From: CAYVMX01 sp964452725
GTDB lineage: Bacteria; Patescibacteriota; Gracilibacteria; JAHISY01
DNA length: 39,314 bases
NCBI GenBank assembly: GCA_964452725.1
Contig: CAYVMX010000009.1
Coordinates: forward strand, 1-39,314
Direction: 5' to 3'
The position numbers and the translations under genes are program-made. Positions 16,521 through 24,757 of the stretch are shown piece by piece; within the stretch, counting starts at the first letter, position 1, and the number at the start of each line of letters is the position of its first letter. The notes below the pieces were generated by a model that saw only the letters and a list, made by a program, of their open reading frames with translations, was not told the DNA's origin and ran no database searches.

Positions 16521-18071
16521 CTACTCTACTGGCTGGTAATTGAACTTGAGTACGATGGACTTGCGTGTGCCGTCTGTGCTGATCGCCTCGATTTCGTACT
16601 CGTTTTCGCCGATTGCGAGGTTTTCATACTCTGTGGAGGCGTTGTACCACCAAGTCGTACCACCAGTGAAGCCTTGAGAGAGACGATAACCGTTGACTTC
16701 GACGAACTCTGTGCCTGCTGGCACTGTGCCTTCGAATTTGAGCGGCTCAGTGGTGTACGTCTCGCCTTCGACAGGGAAAGTGACCACTGGTAAGCCAAAA
16801 ACCTCTCCACCGACCTCAGGAACGCCCGAGGAGGTATCTGACGGTGTGTCCGTGGTAGCTGACGGTTGTGTAACAGGCTCGGTAGTAGCGTCTGGCGAAT
16901 CTGTAGGAGTCTCTGCGGTTGGTTCGTAGATCAGCGTAACTGTCGCGGCAGGAGACTTGGCACCACTAGCAGCGAGAGCGACGATCTCATAAGTATTGGT
17001 TCCTGCGACGAGATTATCAAAATCTACACTGGCGTTGTACCGCCAGGTAGTATCTCCTGCCTCAAAGGAGGAAAGTGTGTAAGGCACACCACCATTGTGG
17101 CTGACTTGGACTTTGGCAGTGGTCGCGGAGTCGACTGTACCCGTAACAGTGACTTTGGTATCACTAGTCGTGAGCTGACTACCGATAGGCTTGGTGATGA
17201 TCGGCATAGTGGGCAGCTCAGCAGAGTCATTACTATCAGTAGTGACTTTCTTGTCAATCTTGTCTGTGGAGTTTTCATTATCACTGCTAGCAGCATCTGT
17301 AGTATCCGTGTCTAGTGCGATACTTGGACCTGTCTGTGCGATATAAAACTCTGCACTAGTAATGTCCTTAGGTGTCGGTTTGACGAGGTCAATCGTACCA
17401 CCGATTCGTAGGAGATTGATGTGCTTCGTGGTGACCTCCGCTGTCTCACCAGCTTCGACGATGAGTGTCGTTAGCTCGGCGTCTTTACCGTTTTTCTTCG
17501 GATCAAAGATCGTTACATTGGCACCGCCAGATACTGCTGACAATGCCGTGCGGGACTTTTCTGCACTACGAGCAAGTAGATAAGATCCTTCAGAGGCATT
17601 GACTCGAACGATATCGCTCGCCAATACGAAATCACTTCGACCTGTCGTGCCGAGTGTGACCCAAACATTGCCTCGTCCAAGTAAAACTTTGGCAGTACGA
17701 CGACGCAGTGTATTGGACAACTCTACAATCGTAACCTCGGTGCTAGCATCTAGTACTAGCTGTGTACCATCATCAAAGGTTAGATTTGCTGTACTAGCTT
17801 TCCCCGTGCGGACTTTTTCGGCGTCACTCATGACAATGTCCGAACCAGTCACGAGCTTCCAAGCTTCGGCAGCAGGGAGATATACTTCTACTTCACCAGC
17901 AGTAACATCTAGAGAGGCAGTACCAGTCTGAGCGAACTGACCGCCAGTACCATCATCGCGTGTGAGACCCCAGAGCTGGAAAGAAAGGATAATAACAATC
18001 CCAAGCGAGACAATAATTAAAAATGGTAGAACATAGTCTTTGGCTGTGCGAGCAGGTGGTCGAAGTGACAT
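16521..18071 (-). CDS. Membrane-anchored FecR-domain protein with two Ig-like domains
   Basis: 516 residues from the ATG at 18071 (an upstream in-frame ATG at 18194 would run into the divergent promoter). Order: short cytoplasmic tail, one membrane helix (about 13-34, VLPFLIIVSLGIVIILSFQLW), FecR domain (about 60-170; TGSDIVMSDAEKVRTGKAST, then LTFDDGTQLVLDASTEVTIV), Asp/Ser-rich linker, Ig-like repeat 1 (about 295-385, NGGVPYTLSSF) and Ig-like repeat 2 (about 430-515). The Ig repeats share the pattern TTWxYNAS...NLxxGxNxYEI. The topology is N-in with a large extracellular part. No sigma factor gene is adjacent, so a classical FecR-FecI pair is not shown. It is divergent from a PrsW-type intramembrane protease. 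Confidence 0.88.
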   Translation of the reverse strand: MSLRPPARTAKDYVLPFLIIVSLGIVIILSFQLWGLTRDDGTGGQFAQTGTASLDVTAGEVEVYLPAAEAWKLVTGSDIVMSDAEKVRTGKASTANLTFDDGTQLVLDASTEVTIVELSNTLRRRTAKVLLGRGNVWVTLGTTGRSDFVLASDIVRVNASEGSYLLARSAEKSRTALSAVSGGANVTIFDPKKNGKDAELTTLIVEAGETAEVTTKHINLLRIGGTIDLVKPTPKDITSAEFYIAQTGPSIALDTDTTDAASSDNENSTDKIDKKVTTDSNDSAELPTMPIITKPIGSQLTTSDTKVTVTGTVDSATTAKVQVSHNGGVPYTLSSFEAGDTTWRYNASVDFDNLVAGTNTYEIVALAASGAKSPAATVTLIYEPTAETPTDSPDATTEPVTQPSATTDTPSDTSSGVPEVGGEVFGLPVVTFPVEGETYTTEPLKFEGTVPAGTEFVEVNGYRLSQGFTGGTTWWYNASTEYENLAIGENEYEIEAISTDGTRKSIVLKFNYQPVE

Positions 18072-18156
18072 AGTTTTGTGATTTAGAGTTTGAAGAGTGG
18101 AGATGAAATGCGGTTGTAAATTTAACAAAATACACCGCAGACTACCAGCCGAGGTT

Positions 18157-18185
18157 TTCACTTCTGTACCAATCTGAGCTAAAAT
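18157..18185 (+). promoter_or_regulatory. Promoter of the prsW gene
   Basis: -35 TTCACT (18157-18162), 17-base spacer, -10 TAAAAT (18180-18185), then 11 bases to the ATG at 18197, so the leader is about five bases. Confidence 0.65.
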
Positions 18186-18196
18186 AGTGCTCAACT

Positions 18197-19150
18197 ATGC
18201 CTGAAGTAGAATTCCTCACTGCTAGCGGTCAAAATCTCGCACCTGATTTTTGGTATCGAGCTTTTGGTGATGGTGGCGCATTAGAACGTTTTGCAAGTGT
18301 ATTCACTTGGGAAAGTCTGCCATTTTTCCTGATCGCACTTTTGCCGGCACTGATTTGGCTTTATGTTTTTTGGCGCAGACAACGCGAGGGTAAAATCCTC
18401 ACTGCGTTGATGTTCTTTGGTGGTATGGTGGTGATTATTCCAATCTGGCTTTTTAAATATGAGATTTTTCGTGTGGAGGATTGGTTTGATACTTTTGGGT
18501 TTGGACTACTCGCTGTCTTGATTTTGAAAAGTGCTTGGATCGGTATCTATGAAGAAACAGCCAAACACTGGGTCATCAAATACGCTGATCGCGGTCGTAT
18601 TTGTAGTATTGATGATGCGATCGAGCTGAGTATTGCTGCTGCGCTAGGCTTTGCCTTCTTGGAAAACATTATTTATTTTTACAATACGTGGTATAGCCTC
18701 AATCCCCAAATCGCAGATAGTTTTTGGTTTGTGTATTTATTTCGTTCACTCGGGAGTATGTTTCTCCATGTTTTCGCTTCTGGTATCTTTGGCTATTACT
18801 ATGGTCTAGCACTTTTTGCTCAGCCAGTCCTACAAGAAAAACTCGCTACTGGTAAGCGTTTTCCGCTAATCAAAACCTTGCATCATATTTTACATTTGAA
18901 ATCAGTGACGCTCTTTTCTGAGGAAAAAATCCTCACAGGTCTATTGCTTGCTACTGGTTTACACGGATTTTTCAACCTGCTGATGAGCCTATCAACCAAT
19001 GCTGATTCTGACTTTGGTCAAAAATTTTGGTTGGTATTGATTGTACCTTTTTTAATCGGTGGGTATTTTTGGCTGATGTATCTCCTAGACAAAAAGGAAG
19101 ACCACAAGGAATATGGTCACGTCACAGAAGAACGAACATCGAGTCTCTAA
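18197..19150 (+). CDS. PrsW-family intramembrane protease
   Basis: 317-residue polytopic membrane protein of the PrsW/glutamic-type CAAX-like family. In Bacillus, PrsW cleaves the anti-sigma factor RsiW. Diagnostic residues: E119-E120 and K123 in IYEETAKHW, E156-N157 in GFAFLENIIYFYNT, H191 with S195 in LHVFASGIFGYYYG, and a late GLHGFFNLL helix. The protein is longer than the 218 residues of B. subtilis PrsW, mainly at the N terminus. The substrate is unknown; the divergent FecR-domain single-pass protein is a candidate by position only. Confidence 0.9.
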   Translation: MPEVEFLTASGQNLAPDFWYRAFGDGGALERFASVFTWESLPFFLIALLPALIWLYVFWRRQREGKILTALMFFGGMVVIIPIWLFKYEIFRVEDWFDTFGFGLLAVLILKSAWIGIYEETAKHWVIKYADRGRICSIDDAIELSIAAALGFAFLENIIYFYNTWYSLNPQIADSFWFVYLFRSLGSMFLHVFASGIFGYYYGLALFAQPVLQEKLATGKRFPLIKTLHHILHLKSVTLFSEEKILTGLLLATGLHGFFNLLMSLSTNADSDFGQKFWLVLIVPFLIGGYFWLMYLLDKKEDHKEYGHVTEERTSSL

Positions 19151-19182
19151 TACCCAGTACTCAGAGCAACTAGCAAAAATAT

Positions 19183-19191
19183 TGCTAAACT
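19183..19191 (+). promoter_or_regulatory. Extended -10 promoter of ispG
   Basis: TGCTAAACT ends eight bases before the ATG at 19200. This supports 19200 as the start of ispG over the in-frame ATG at 19113, which would overlap the prsW gene. Confidence 0.55.
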
Positions 19192-19199
19192 CTCTTGGT

Positions 19200-20237
19200 A
19201 TGAAGATCAAAAAAATAATTCGTATTGGTGCGATGAAAATTGGCGGTCGCAATCCTGTCGCTATTCAGAGTATGACGAATACTGATACACGCAATATCAC
19301 TGCCACTGTCAAGCAAATCCGTAGCCTCATCGCAGCTGGTTGCGAGATCGTACGTGTCAGCATACCCGACCAAAAAGCTGCCGAAGCCTTTATAAAAATC
19401 CGCCAAGCCGTACCAAAAGTACCACTCGTAGCTGATATTCACTTCGACCATCGCCTCGCGCTCGAAGCTATAGCAGCAGGCGCGGATAAGATACGAATCA
19501 ATCCGGGTAATCTCGGTGGACCAACAAAGCTCGCTGAAGTGGTTAAATCTTGTAAAAAAAGAGGTCTGCCGATCCGAGTCGGTGTGAACGCGGGTAGCCT
19601 AGAAAAAAACCTCTCAAACAAATCTATAGCAAGCAAGCTTGTCGCTTCTGCTGTGAAAAATACCCGACTAATCGAAAAGCTCAACTACCGCAACATCGTA
19701 ATCTCGGCAAAGGCTAGCTCTGTGCCTGTCACCGTCGCCGCCTATCGTGAGCTGAGCAAGCGACTCCCCTATCCGCTACATCTAGGCATCACAGAGGCAG
19801 GCAGTCTTGAGACTGGTACGATCAAGTCGGCAGCGGGACTCGGAGCTTTGCTACTCGACGGCATCGGTGATACATTGCGAATTAGCTTGACAGACAAACC
19901 AGAGCTAGAGGTAAAAACAGCATGGAGTTTACTCCGTGCTCTAGAGCTACGAGCGAAAGGTGTGAATGTAATCGCCTGCCCGACTTGTAGCCGGACAGAA
20001 GTAGATCTGATCTCACTAGTAAAACGTGTGGAAAAAGCTGTCGCCGATATCTCAGTGCCACTAACGATCGCTGTCATGGGTTGCGTGGTAAACGGTCCAG
20101 GCGAAGCTGCTCATGCTGACTATGCTCTCGTCGGTGGGAGAAATCAGTTCGCTCTCTACCGAGCTGGCAAGCTGGTCAAAGCTGTACCCGAAAGCCAAGC
20201 CTTAAGCGAGTTACTAAAGTTGGTTAAATGTCATTGA
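19200..20237 (+). CDS. ispG: 4-hydroxy-3-methylbut-2-en-1-yl diphosphate synthase (GcpE)
   Basis: Reductive conversion of MEcPP to HMBPP in the MEP isoprenoid pathway; cytoplasmic [4Fe-4S] enzyme. 345 residues. The TIM-barrel part shows NPVAIQSMTNTDTRN, VADIHFDHRLALEA, RINPGNLGG, RVGVNAGSLE and LGITEAG. The cluster domain carries three cysteine ligands in ACPTCSRTEVDL and VMGCVVNGPGEAAHADYALVGG; the glutamate of NGPGEA is the fourth ligand in known structures. The start was chosen by comparison with known N termini (MKIGGRNPVAIQSM) and by the promoter box. No other MEP gene is in the window. Confidence 0.96.
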   Translation: MKIKKIIRIGAMKIGGRNPVAIQSMTNTDTRNITATVKQIRSLIAAGCEIVRVSIPDQKAAEAFIKIRQAVPKVPLVADIHFDHRLALEAIAAGADKIRINPGNLGGPTKLAEVVKSCKKRGLPIRVGVNAGSLEKNLSNKSIASKLVASAVKNTRLIEKLNYRNIVISAKASSVPVTVAAYRELSKRLPYPLHLGITEAGSLETGTIKSAAGLGALLLDGIGDTLRISLTDKPELEVKTAWSLLRALELRAKGVNVIACPTCSRTEVDLISLVKRVEKAVADISVPLTIAVMGCVVNGPGEAAHADYALVGGRNQFALYRAGKLVKAVPESQALSELLKLVKCH

Positions 20238-20287
20238 CAAACAAAGATCGAAAGAATTAGAATGATTTTCTCTAAAAAAACTCTTAA

Positions 20288-20542
20288 TTGATATCTCTAT
20301 CCCCACACGCCAAACAGCTTTCTGAAGAACTTCAAGCAGTAGGACTAGAAAAATATCTATCTATAATACAGACAGCAGATGGTGTTGTCCTTGCTGGTAG
20401 CTTTGGTCATAATGCACGAGCTAGACAACATATTGAAGATGCAATCGAACAAAAGAAAGTGGCACAAGAAGATGTCGCAGCTTTACGAAATTTTGTTAGA
20501 CTTGAGTTTCCAATTGCTGAAGAAGATAAAGCAGGAGTTTGA
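20288..20542 (+). CDS. Small hypothetical protein (84 aa)
   Basis: A soluble, mostly helical-looking protein with no recognised family. The only available start is TTG at 20288, so the true start is uncertain. Same strand as ispG and the DUF721 gene, 50 bases after ispG. Base use resembles the neighbours and the frame ends 56 bases before the next gene. Weak evidence for a real gene. Confidence 0.45.
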   Translation: MISLSPHAKQLSEELQAVGLEKYLSIIQTADGVVLAGSFGHNARARQHIEDAIEQKKVAQEDVAALRNFVRLEFPIAEEDKAGV

Positions 20543-20598
20543 TCACACACATAAGATGTAAAAGCTATATTCTGTTATTCTGTTTGCTGTATTCTAAA

Positions 20599-20910
20599 AT
20601 GTTCGAACCTCTCAAAAATATCGTCCAACAAGTCGCCGCTAGGCGCAGCTTTGCTAGTACTTTCACCGCGGCGGAGGTCTGTGCGGCGAGTGAGCGCATC
20701 ATCGCAGCCGAGCTACCCCAGCTCGCTCATCGTATCCGTATAAAGTTCATCGAGCGAGGCACACTTCATATCGCAGTCCAGTCTTCGGCTGTTGGATCAG
20801 AGCTTCAAATAGCACAGCTGACCATACTGAACGAGATTCAAAAACGCTATCCAACAGTAAAAAAACTACGTACGACTGTCGAAAGGTTGGATCAAACTGA
20901 GCCATGCTAA
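20599..20910 (+). CDS. DUF721/DciA-like protein
   Basis: 103 residues matching the DUF721 pattern: an N-terminal helical part (QVAARRSFASTFTAAEVCAA) and the domain signature GTLHIAVQSSAVGSELQIAQ followed by LNEIQKRYPTVKKLRTTV. The family includes DciA, the loader of the replicative helicase in bacteria lacking DnaC/DnaI. The ATG at 20599 was chosen over 20539 because it begins directly at the conserved N terminus and a -10-like TATTCT lies just upstream. The purA promoter box overlaps the end of this gene. Role in helicase loading is inferred from the family. Confidence 0.7.
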   Translation: MFEPLKNIVQQVAARRSFASTFTAAEVCAASERIIAAELPQLAHRIRIKFIERGTLHIAVQSSAVGSELQIAQLTILNEIQKRYPTVKKLRTTVERLDQTEPC

Positions 20911-20913
20911 AAT
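20905..20913 (+). promoter_or_regulatory. Extended -10 promoter of purA
   Basis: TGCTAAAAT overlaps the stop of the DUF721 gene and ends 29 bases before the purA ATG. It is the same nine bases found before argS, tRNA-Ser and the PRC-barrel gene. Confidence 0.6.
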
Positions 20914-20942
20914 TTGACCCTATCTAAATAATTAAAAATTAC

Positions 20943-22205
20943 ATGACCTCCAAACTCTCTGCCGTGATCGGACTACACTGGGGCGATGAAGGTAAAGGTA
21001 AGCTCGTCGATATCCTTGCTGGCACTAGTCATTTCGTCGCACGCTTCGGTGGTGGTGCCAATGCTGGACACACACTCGTAGTCAATGGCAAGAAGACCGT
21101 CCTACATCAAGTACCCAGCGGCGTACTCCACCCACAGACCAAATGCGTAATTGGCAATGGCTGTGTCGTGCATTTACCAACCCTAATCGAAGAAATCGAA
21201 GAGTTAAAAAAAAATGGCATCGAAACTACAGGACGTGTTTTTATTTCTGACCGAGCAGCTTTGCTGTTTGATTTTCACAAAGAACTCGATGGACTCAGTG
21301 AAAAAAAACTCGGCAAAAAGGCTGTCGGCACTACCAAACGTGGCATCGCACCGGCCTACGGTGACAAGATCATACGTCGCGGCTTTCGTCTCGGTGATCT
21401 CGCTGACTTCAGCGATTTTGCACAGCGACTACGTGAGAGACTAGAGGAACTAAACGAAACTTATGACTTCGGTATTGATATCGAAAAAGAGCTAACCGAC
21501 TATGGCGACTATGCCGAACGCATCGAAGGCATGGTCGTCGACACTGGTGAGCTACTCAGTGAGGCGCTCACAGCTGGCAAGACAGTACTAGCCGAAGGCG
21601 CTCAAGGCAGCCTACTCGATATCGACCACGGCACTTATCCTTTTGTCACGAGCTCCACCACTACAGCTGGCAATATCTTCACTGGTCTAGGCATCGCACC
21701 ACAGCCACTAGCGGAGAATATCGGTGTAGTGAAGGCATACACCACACGTGTCGGAGCAGGACCATTTCCGACAGAGCTCGATGATACCGCTGGCGAGCAG
21801 CTCCGCGAAGTCGGTCATGAGTACGGTGCGACGACTGGTCGTCCTCGCCGCTGTGGCTGGCTAGATCTCATCGCGACACGCTACGCTGCACGACTCAATG
21901 GTACGACCGCATTAAATATTACAAAACTAGATGTCCTCAACGACTTCAAGGAGATCAAAGTTTGTGTAGGCTATATGCTCAATGATGAAAAACTAGAAAC
22001 ACTACCGATGAGCGCTACCACACTAGCGAAAGTCGAACCAATCTACGAGACTCTCGCAGGCTGGCAGGACGACACCAGCAAAGCTCTTCAGATCTCAGAT
22101 CTACCACCAGCAGCTCAAGACTATATTCAATTCATAGAAAAATTCGTCGGCATACCAGTCAAGTGGGTCGGTGTCGGTGTCGAACGTACAGCGATGGTCA
22201 GCTAG
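20943..22205 (+). CDS. purA: Adenylosuccinate synthetase
   Basis: GTP-dependent joining of IMP and aspartate to adenylosuccinate, the first committed step to AMP. 420 residues, usual length. GLHWGDEGKGKLVDILA carries the P-loop and catalytic Asp, FGGGANAGHTLV the IMP-binding His, and GTTKRGIAPAYGDKIIRRG, AEGAQGSLLDIDHGTYPFVTSS, GATTGRPRRCGWLDLIATRY and TKLDVLNDFKEIKVCVGY follow in order. purB is not in the window. rlmN begins five bases after the stop, so the two are likely one operon. Confidence 0.98.
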   Translation: MTSKLSAVIGLHWGDEGKGKLVDILAGTSHFVARFGGGANAGHTLVVNGKKTVLHQVPSGVLHPQTKCVIGNGCVVHLPTLIEEIEELKKNGIETTGRVFISDRAALLFDFHKELDGLSEKKLGKKAVGTTKRGIAPAYGDKIIRRGFRLGDLADFSDFAQRLRERLEELNETYDFGIDIEKELTDYGDYAERIEGMVVDTGELLSEALTAGKTVLAEGAQGSLLDIDHGTYPFVTSSTTTAGNIFTGLGIAPQPLAENIGVVKAYTTRVGAGPFPTELDDTAGEQLREVGHEYGATTGRPRRCGWLDLIATRYAARLNGTTALNITKLDVLNDFKEIKVCVGYMLNDEKLETLPMSATTLAKVEPIYETLAGWQDDTSKALQISDLPPAAQDYIQFIEKFVGIPVKWVGVGVERTAMVS

Positions 22206-22209
22206 TCTC

Positions 22210-23229
22210 ATGATCACACTCAACAATGCTGCCTCCGAGCGAAAGTGGCCTGATTTTCGTGTAAAACAAATCCACTACGCTCGCGAGATTACACTCGCAC
22301 AGAGCTGGGAAGCGATCACTACTCTATCGAAATCTGATCGAGATTACTTAATCGCAAACGTACCATTTGACACACTCACAGCTGAAAAGTCCGAGGTCAG
22401 TACCGACAGCTCCGCGGTAAAGTGGCTACTGCGAACAACTGACGATGAGACTCTCGAAGCAGTCCTGCTCCTCCACTCCAATGAAAAGAAAAAATGGGGC
22501 ACTGTCTGCGTCAGTAGCCAAATCGGCTGCGCGATGAAATGTAAATTTTGTGCGACAGGACAAATGGGTCTGACACGCGACCTCAGTGCCGATGAAATCC
22601 TTGATCAGTTCCTCATCGCCAAAAGAGAAGCCACTCGCCGTGGCATAGTGGGCAATCTCAACGTCGTCTTTATGGGCATGGGAGAGCCACTTTTGAATTT
22701 AAAAAATATATTAGTTGCGATTAAAACTTTGATTGACCCAAAACACTACGGACTCGCACCCAGTCGAATCACAGTCTCGACTAGTGGTATCGTCCCCGGA
22801 CTAGTGACACTTCGCACAGCGAAGCTCGGTATCAGGCTTGCACTCAGCCTCCACGCTCCAACCGATGAACTACGAAGTCGACTCATGCCAGTCAATACAA
22901 GCTACCCACTCGCAGATATAATGGCAGAGTTAAAAAATTGGGAAGCATCAAATACCGAGGTGCTTTATGAATACGTACTGATAGACAATGTAAATGACGC
23001 GCCCAAACAAGCCGAGCAGCTAATAAAATTATTGAAAAATCGTAAAGCTAAAATCAACCTAATCCCGTTCAATCCTGTAGCAGGGTCAGACCTGAAACGT
23101 CCGAGTGGCAACCGCATGCACATCTTCCTCGCAATCTTACAAAAAGCTGGTCTACACGCCACCCTGCGACATACCAAAGGTGATGATATCAAGGCTGCCT
23201 GTGGACAGCTAAAGACTAAGCAGATATAA
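22210..23229 (+). CDS. rlmN: 23S rRNA (adenine2503-C2)-methyltransferase RlmN (also tRNA m2A37)
   Basis: Radical-SAM methyltransferase. 339 residues from the ATG at 22210, five bases after purA. The CxxxCxxC cluster motif is in GCAMKCKFCATGQMGLTRD; MGMGEPLLN is the SAM-binding GEP motif; LALSLHAPTDELRSRLMPVN is family typical. The C-terminal catalytic Cys that forms the methylated intermediate is in DDIKAACGQL. The last 14 bases overlap the convergent methyltransferase gene. Confidence 0.96.
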   Translation: MITLNNAASERKWPDFRVKQIHYAREITLAQSWEAITTLSKSDRDYLIANVPFDTLTAEKSEVSTDSSAVKWLLRTTDDETLEAVLLLHSNEKKKWGTVCVSSQIGCAMKCKFCATGQMGLTRDLSADEILDQFLIAKREATRRGIVGNLNVVFMGMGEPLLNLKNILVAIKTLIDPKHYGLAPSRITVSTSGIVPGLVTLRTAKLGIRLALSLHAPTDELRSRLMPVNTSYPLADIMAELKNWEASNTEVLYEYVLIDNVNDAPKQAEQLIKLLKNRKAKINLIPFNPVAGSDLKRPSGNRMHIFLAILQKAGLHATLRHTKGDDIKAACGQLKTKQI

Positions 23230-24652
23230 AATCCCGCGGAAGTTGATTTTTGATCTTGCCATCACGCAGGAGACCAAGTCCGAGATACTGACCCGTGTAG
23301 CGCAGGATCACTTGTCCGTCTTTCGCATTTGGTATGGAATCAATCCTAAAATCCCGTCCAGCGAAAAACTCATCACGTGCCTCTTCGCTGAGATCGACAA
23401 CTTGCCGCGTCGCATCGCGCAACAGTAGTCCGGCACCGAGGTGCGTCAGACGAATGATCTGACCAGTGCGATTGAGCTTCACGATCCGCGTACCAGTCCG
23501 CTCAAAATTAAATTTACTTGCCCATCTTTCAATCCGTGCTGGTCGCAACCACAGCTCATGCTCACGCATAAAGAGCGTGTAACGCTCCGGTAGCTCGACC
23601 TGACAACCAAAATATTTACCTACCTGATTGCACAGCTCCAGTGTGCGCTTTGGTGACACAATGCTAAACGGTGAACGAACAGACCGCTGCAAGGCTGGCA
23701 CAGTTTTAGATTTAGTTGGCGAGAGCTTACGAAGCTTCACGGCAAAGAACCCCTCACAATAATCGCGATGTGGCCAGAGCCGCCGCGCACCAGCCAGACT
23801 AGCGTGATACTTTTGCTCACCAAACTCAATAAGTCCATTTGCCTCTGACGCAGGTAAGATCTCCACGGCTTCGGGGAACTGTCGTAGTAAATAGTCTACT
23901 ACTGCTTCGTTTTCCTCTGGTGCAAACGTACAAGTAGAGTAAACCAGCTCTCCATCGACCTTCAAAGCATGAAAAGCTGAGACAAGTAACCGCTTTTGTA
24001 AATCTGCCATCGCTTCAATACGATTCAGACTCCAACGTGTTAGCGCACGCGAATCTTTGCGGAGAGTCCCCTCGCCCGTACACGGTGCATCGAGCAGGAT
24101 TCGATCAAACTGATTGGGGAAGTACTTTTCAAAGGCAGAGCCGTCTTTACGCGCGAGCAACGTATTGCCTACACCAGACAATTCGAGATTGTGTGAAAGG
24201 CTTTTGATCCGCTTTAGACTTGGTTCATTGGCGATGATCGTACCAGTGTTTTGCTGTAGTGCTGCCAGCTGAGTAGTCTTGCTACCCGGAGCAGCTGCAA
24301 CGTCGAGTGTGAAACTATCCAACTCTGGAGCGAGCAACTCGGGCGGCAACATGCTCGCTGCCTCTTGGATATAAAAAAGCCCTGCCACATACAGCCAAGT
24401 CTTACCCAGCGGCTGAACATGGTCATCACGCTCAATCCAAAAACCAGTCGAGCACCACGGCACAGGCGTCAGTTGCCAGCGCAGCTTGGCAGTGAGTTTT
24501 TGAAATTCTTTAACTGATATTTTTAGGGTATTGACACGAATACTCTTGCGCAACGGCTGCTGCATCTCGGCGAAAAAATCCGCGTGTTCGGAAACAGGCA
24601 GCATACGCTCTAGGCGAGTAATGAAATCGACAGGGAAATCTATGCTAGACAA
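23216..24652 (-). CDS. RsmF/RsmB-type rRNA m5C methyltransferase (NOL1/NOP2/Sun family)
   Basis: S-adenosylmethionine-dependent RNA cytosine-5 methyltransferase, 478 residues. N-terminal RsmF-like helix and RVNTLK segment (1-90), catalytic Rossmann domain with LDVAAAPGSKTTQLAAL, LLDAPCTGEGTLRKD (Cys of motif VI) and YSTCTFAPEENEAVV (catalytic Cys of motif IV), then a PUA-like C-terminal part (about 330-475) as in RsmF/YebU. The start is TTG at 24652, chosen because the residues after it (FPVDFITRLERMLP) match the family N terminus. The TTG sits in the loop of a perfect palindrome. The exact rRNA target is not known. Confidence 0.9.
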   Translation of the reverse strand: MSSIDFPVDFITRLERMLPVSEHADFFAEMQQPLRKSIRVNTLKISVKEFQKLTAKLRWQLTPVPWCSTGFWIERDDHVQPLGKTWLYVAGLFYIQEAASMLPPELLAPELDSFTLDVAAAPGSKTTQLAALQQNTGTIIANEPSLKRIKSLSHNLELSGVGNTLLARKDGSAFEKYFPNQFDRILLDAPCTGEGTLRKDSRALTRWSLNRIEAMADLQKRLLVSAFHALKVDGELVYSTCTFAPEENEAVVDYLLRQFPEAVEILPASEANGLIEFGEQKYHASLAGARRLWPHRDYCEGFFAVKLRKLSPTKSKTVPALQRSVRSPFSIVSPKRTLELCNQVGKYFGCQVELPERYTLFMREHELWLRPARIERWASKFNFERTGTRIVKLNRTGQIIRLTHLGAGLLLRDATRQVVDLSEEARDEFFAGRDFRIDSIPNAKDGQVILRYTGQYLGLGLLRDGKIKNQLPRDFISA

Positions 24653-24660
24653 CTAGCATA
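24641..24660. repeat. Perfect palindrome at the methyltransferase start codon
   Basis: Arms TATGCTAG (24641-24648) and CTAGCATA (24653-24660) around ACAA. The TTG start of the minus-strand methyltransferase lies in the central four bases, so the structure could be an mRNA hairpin hiding the start or a protein-binding operator. Confidence 0.6.
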
Positions 24661-24757
24661 TCTTACACTTCTATAATCGAACAAAATAATAGTGTGAGGC
24701 AAGTGAATATTTTCATTAAAAATGTTTAAATGTCCTAAATATTTTATACAGTACACC

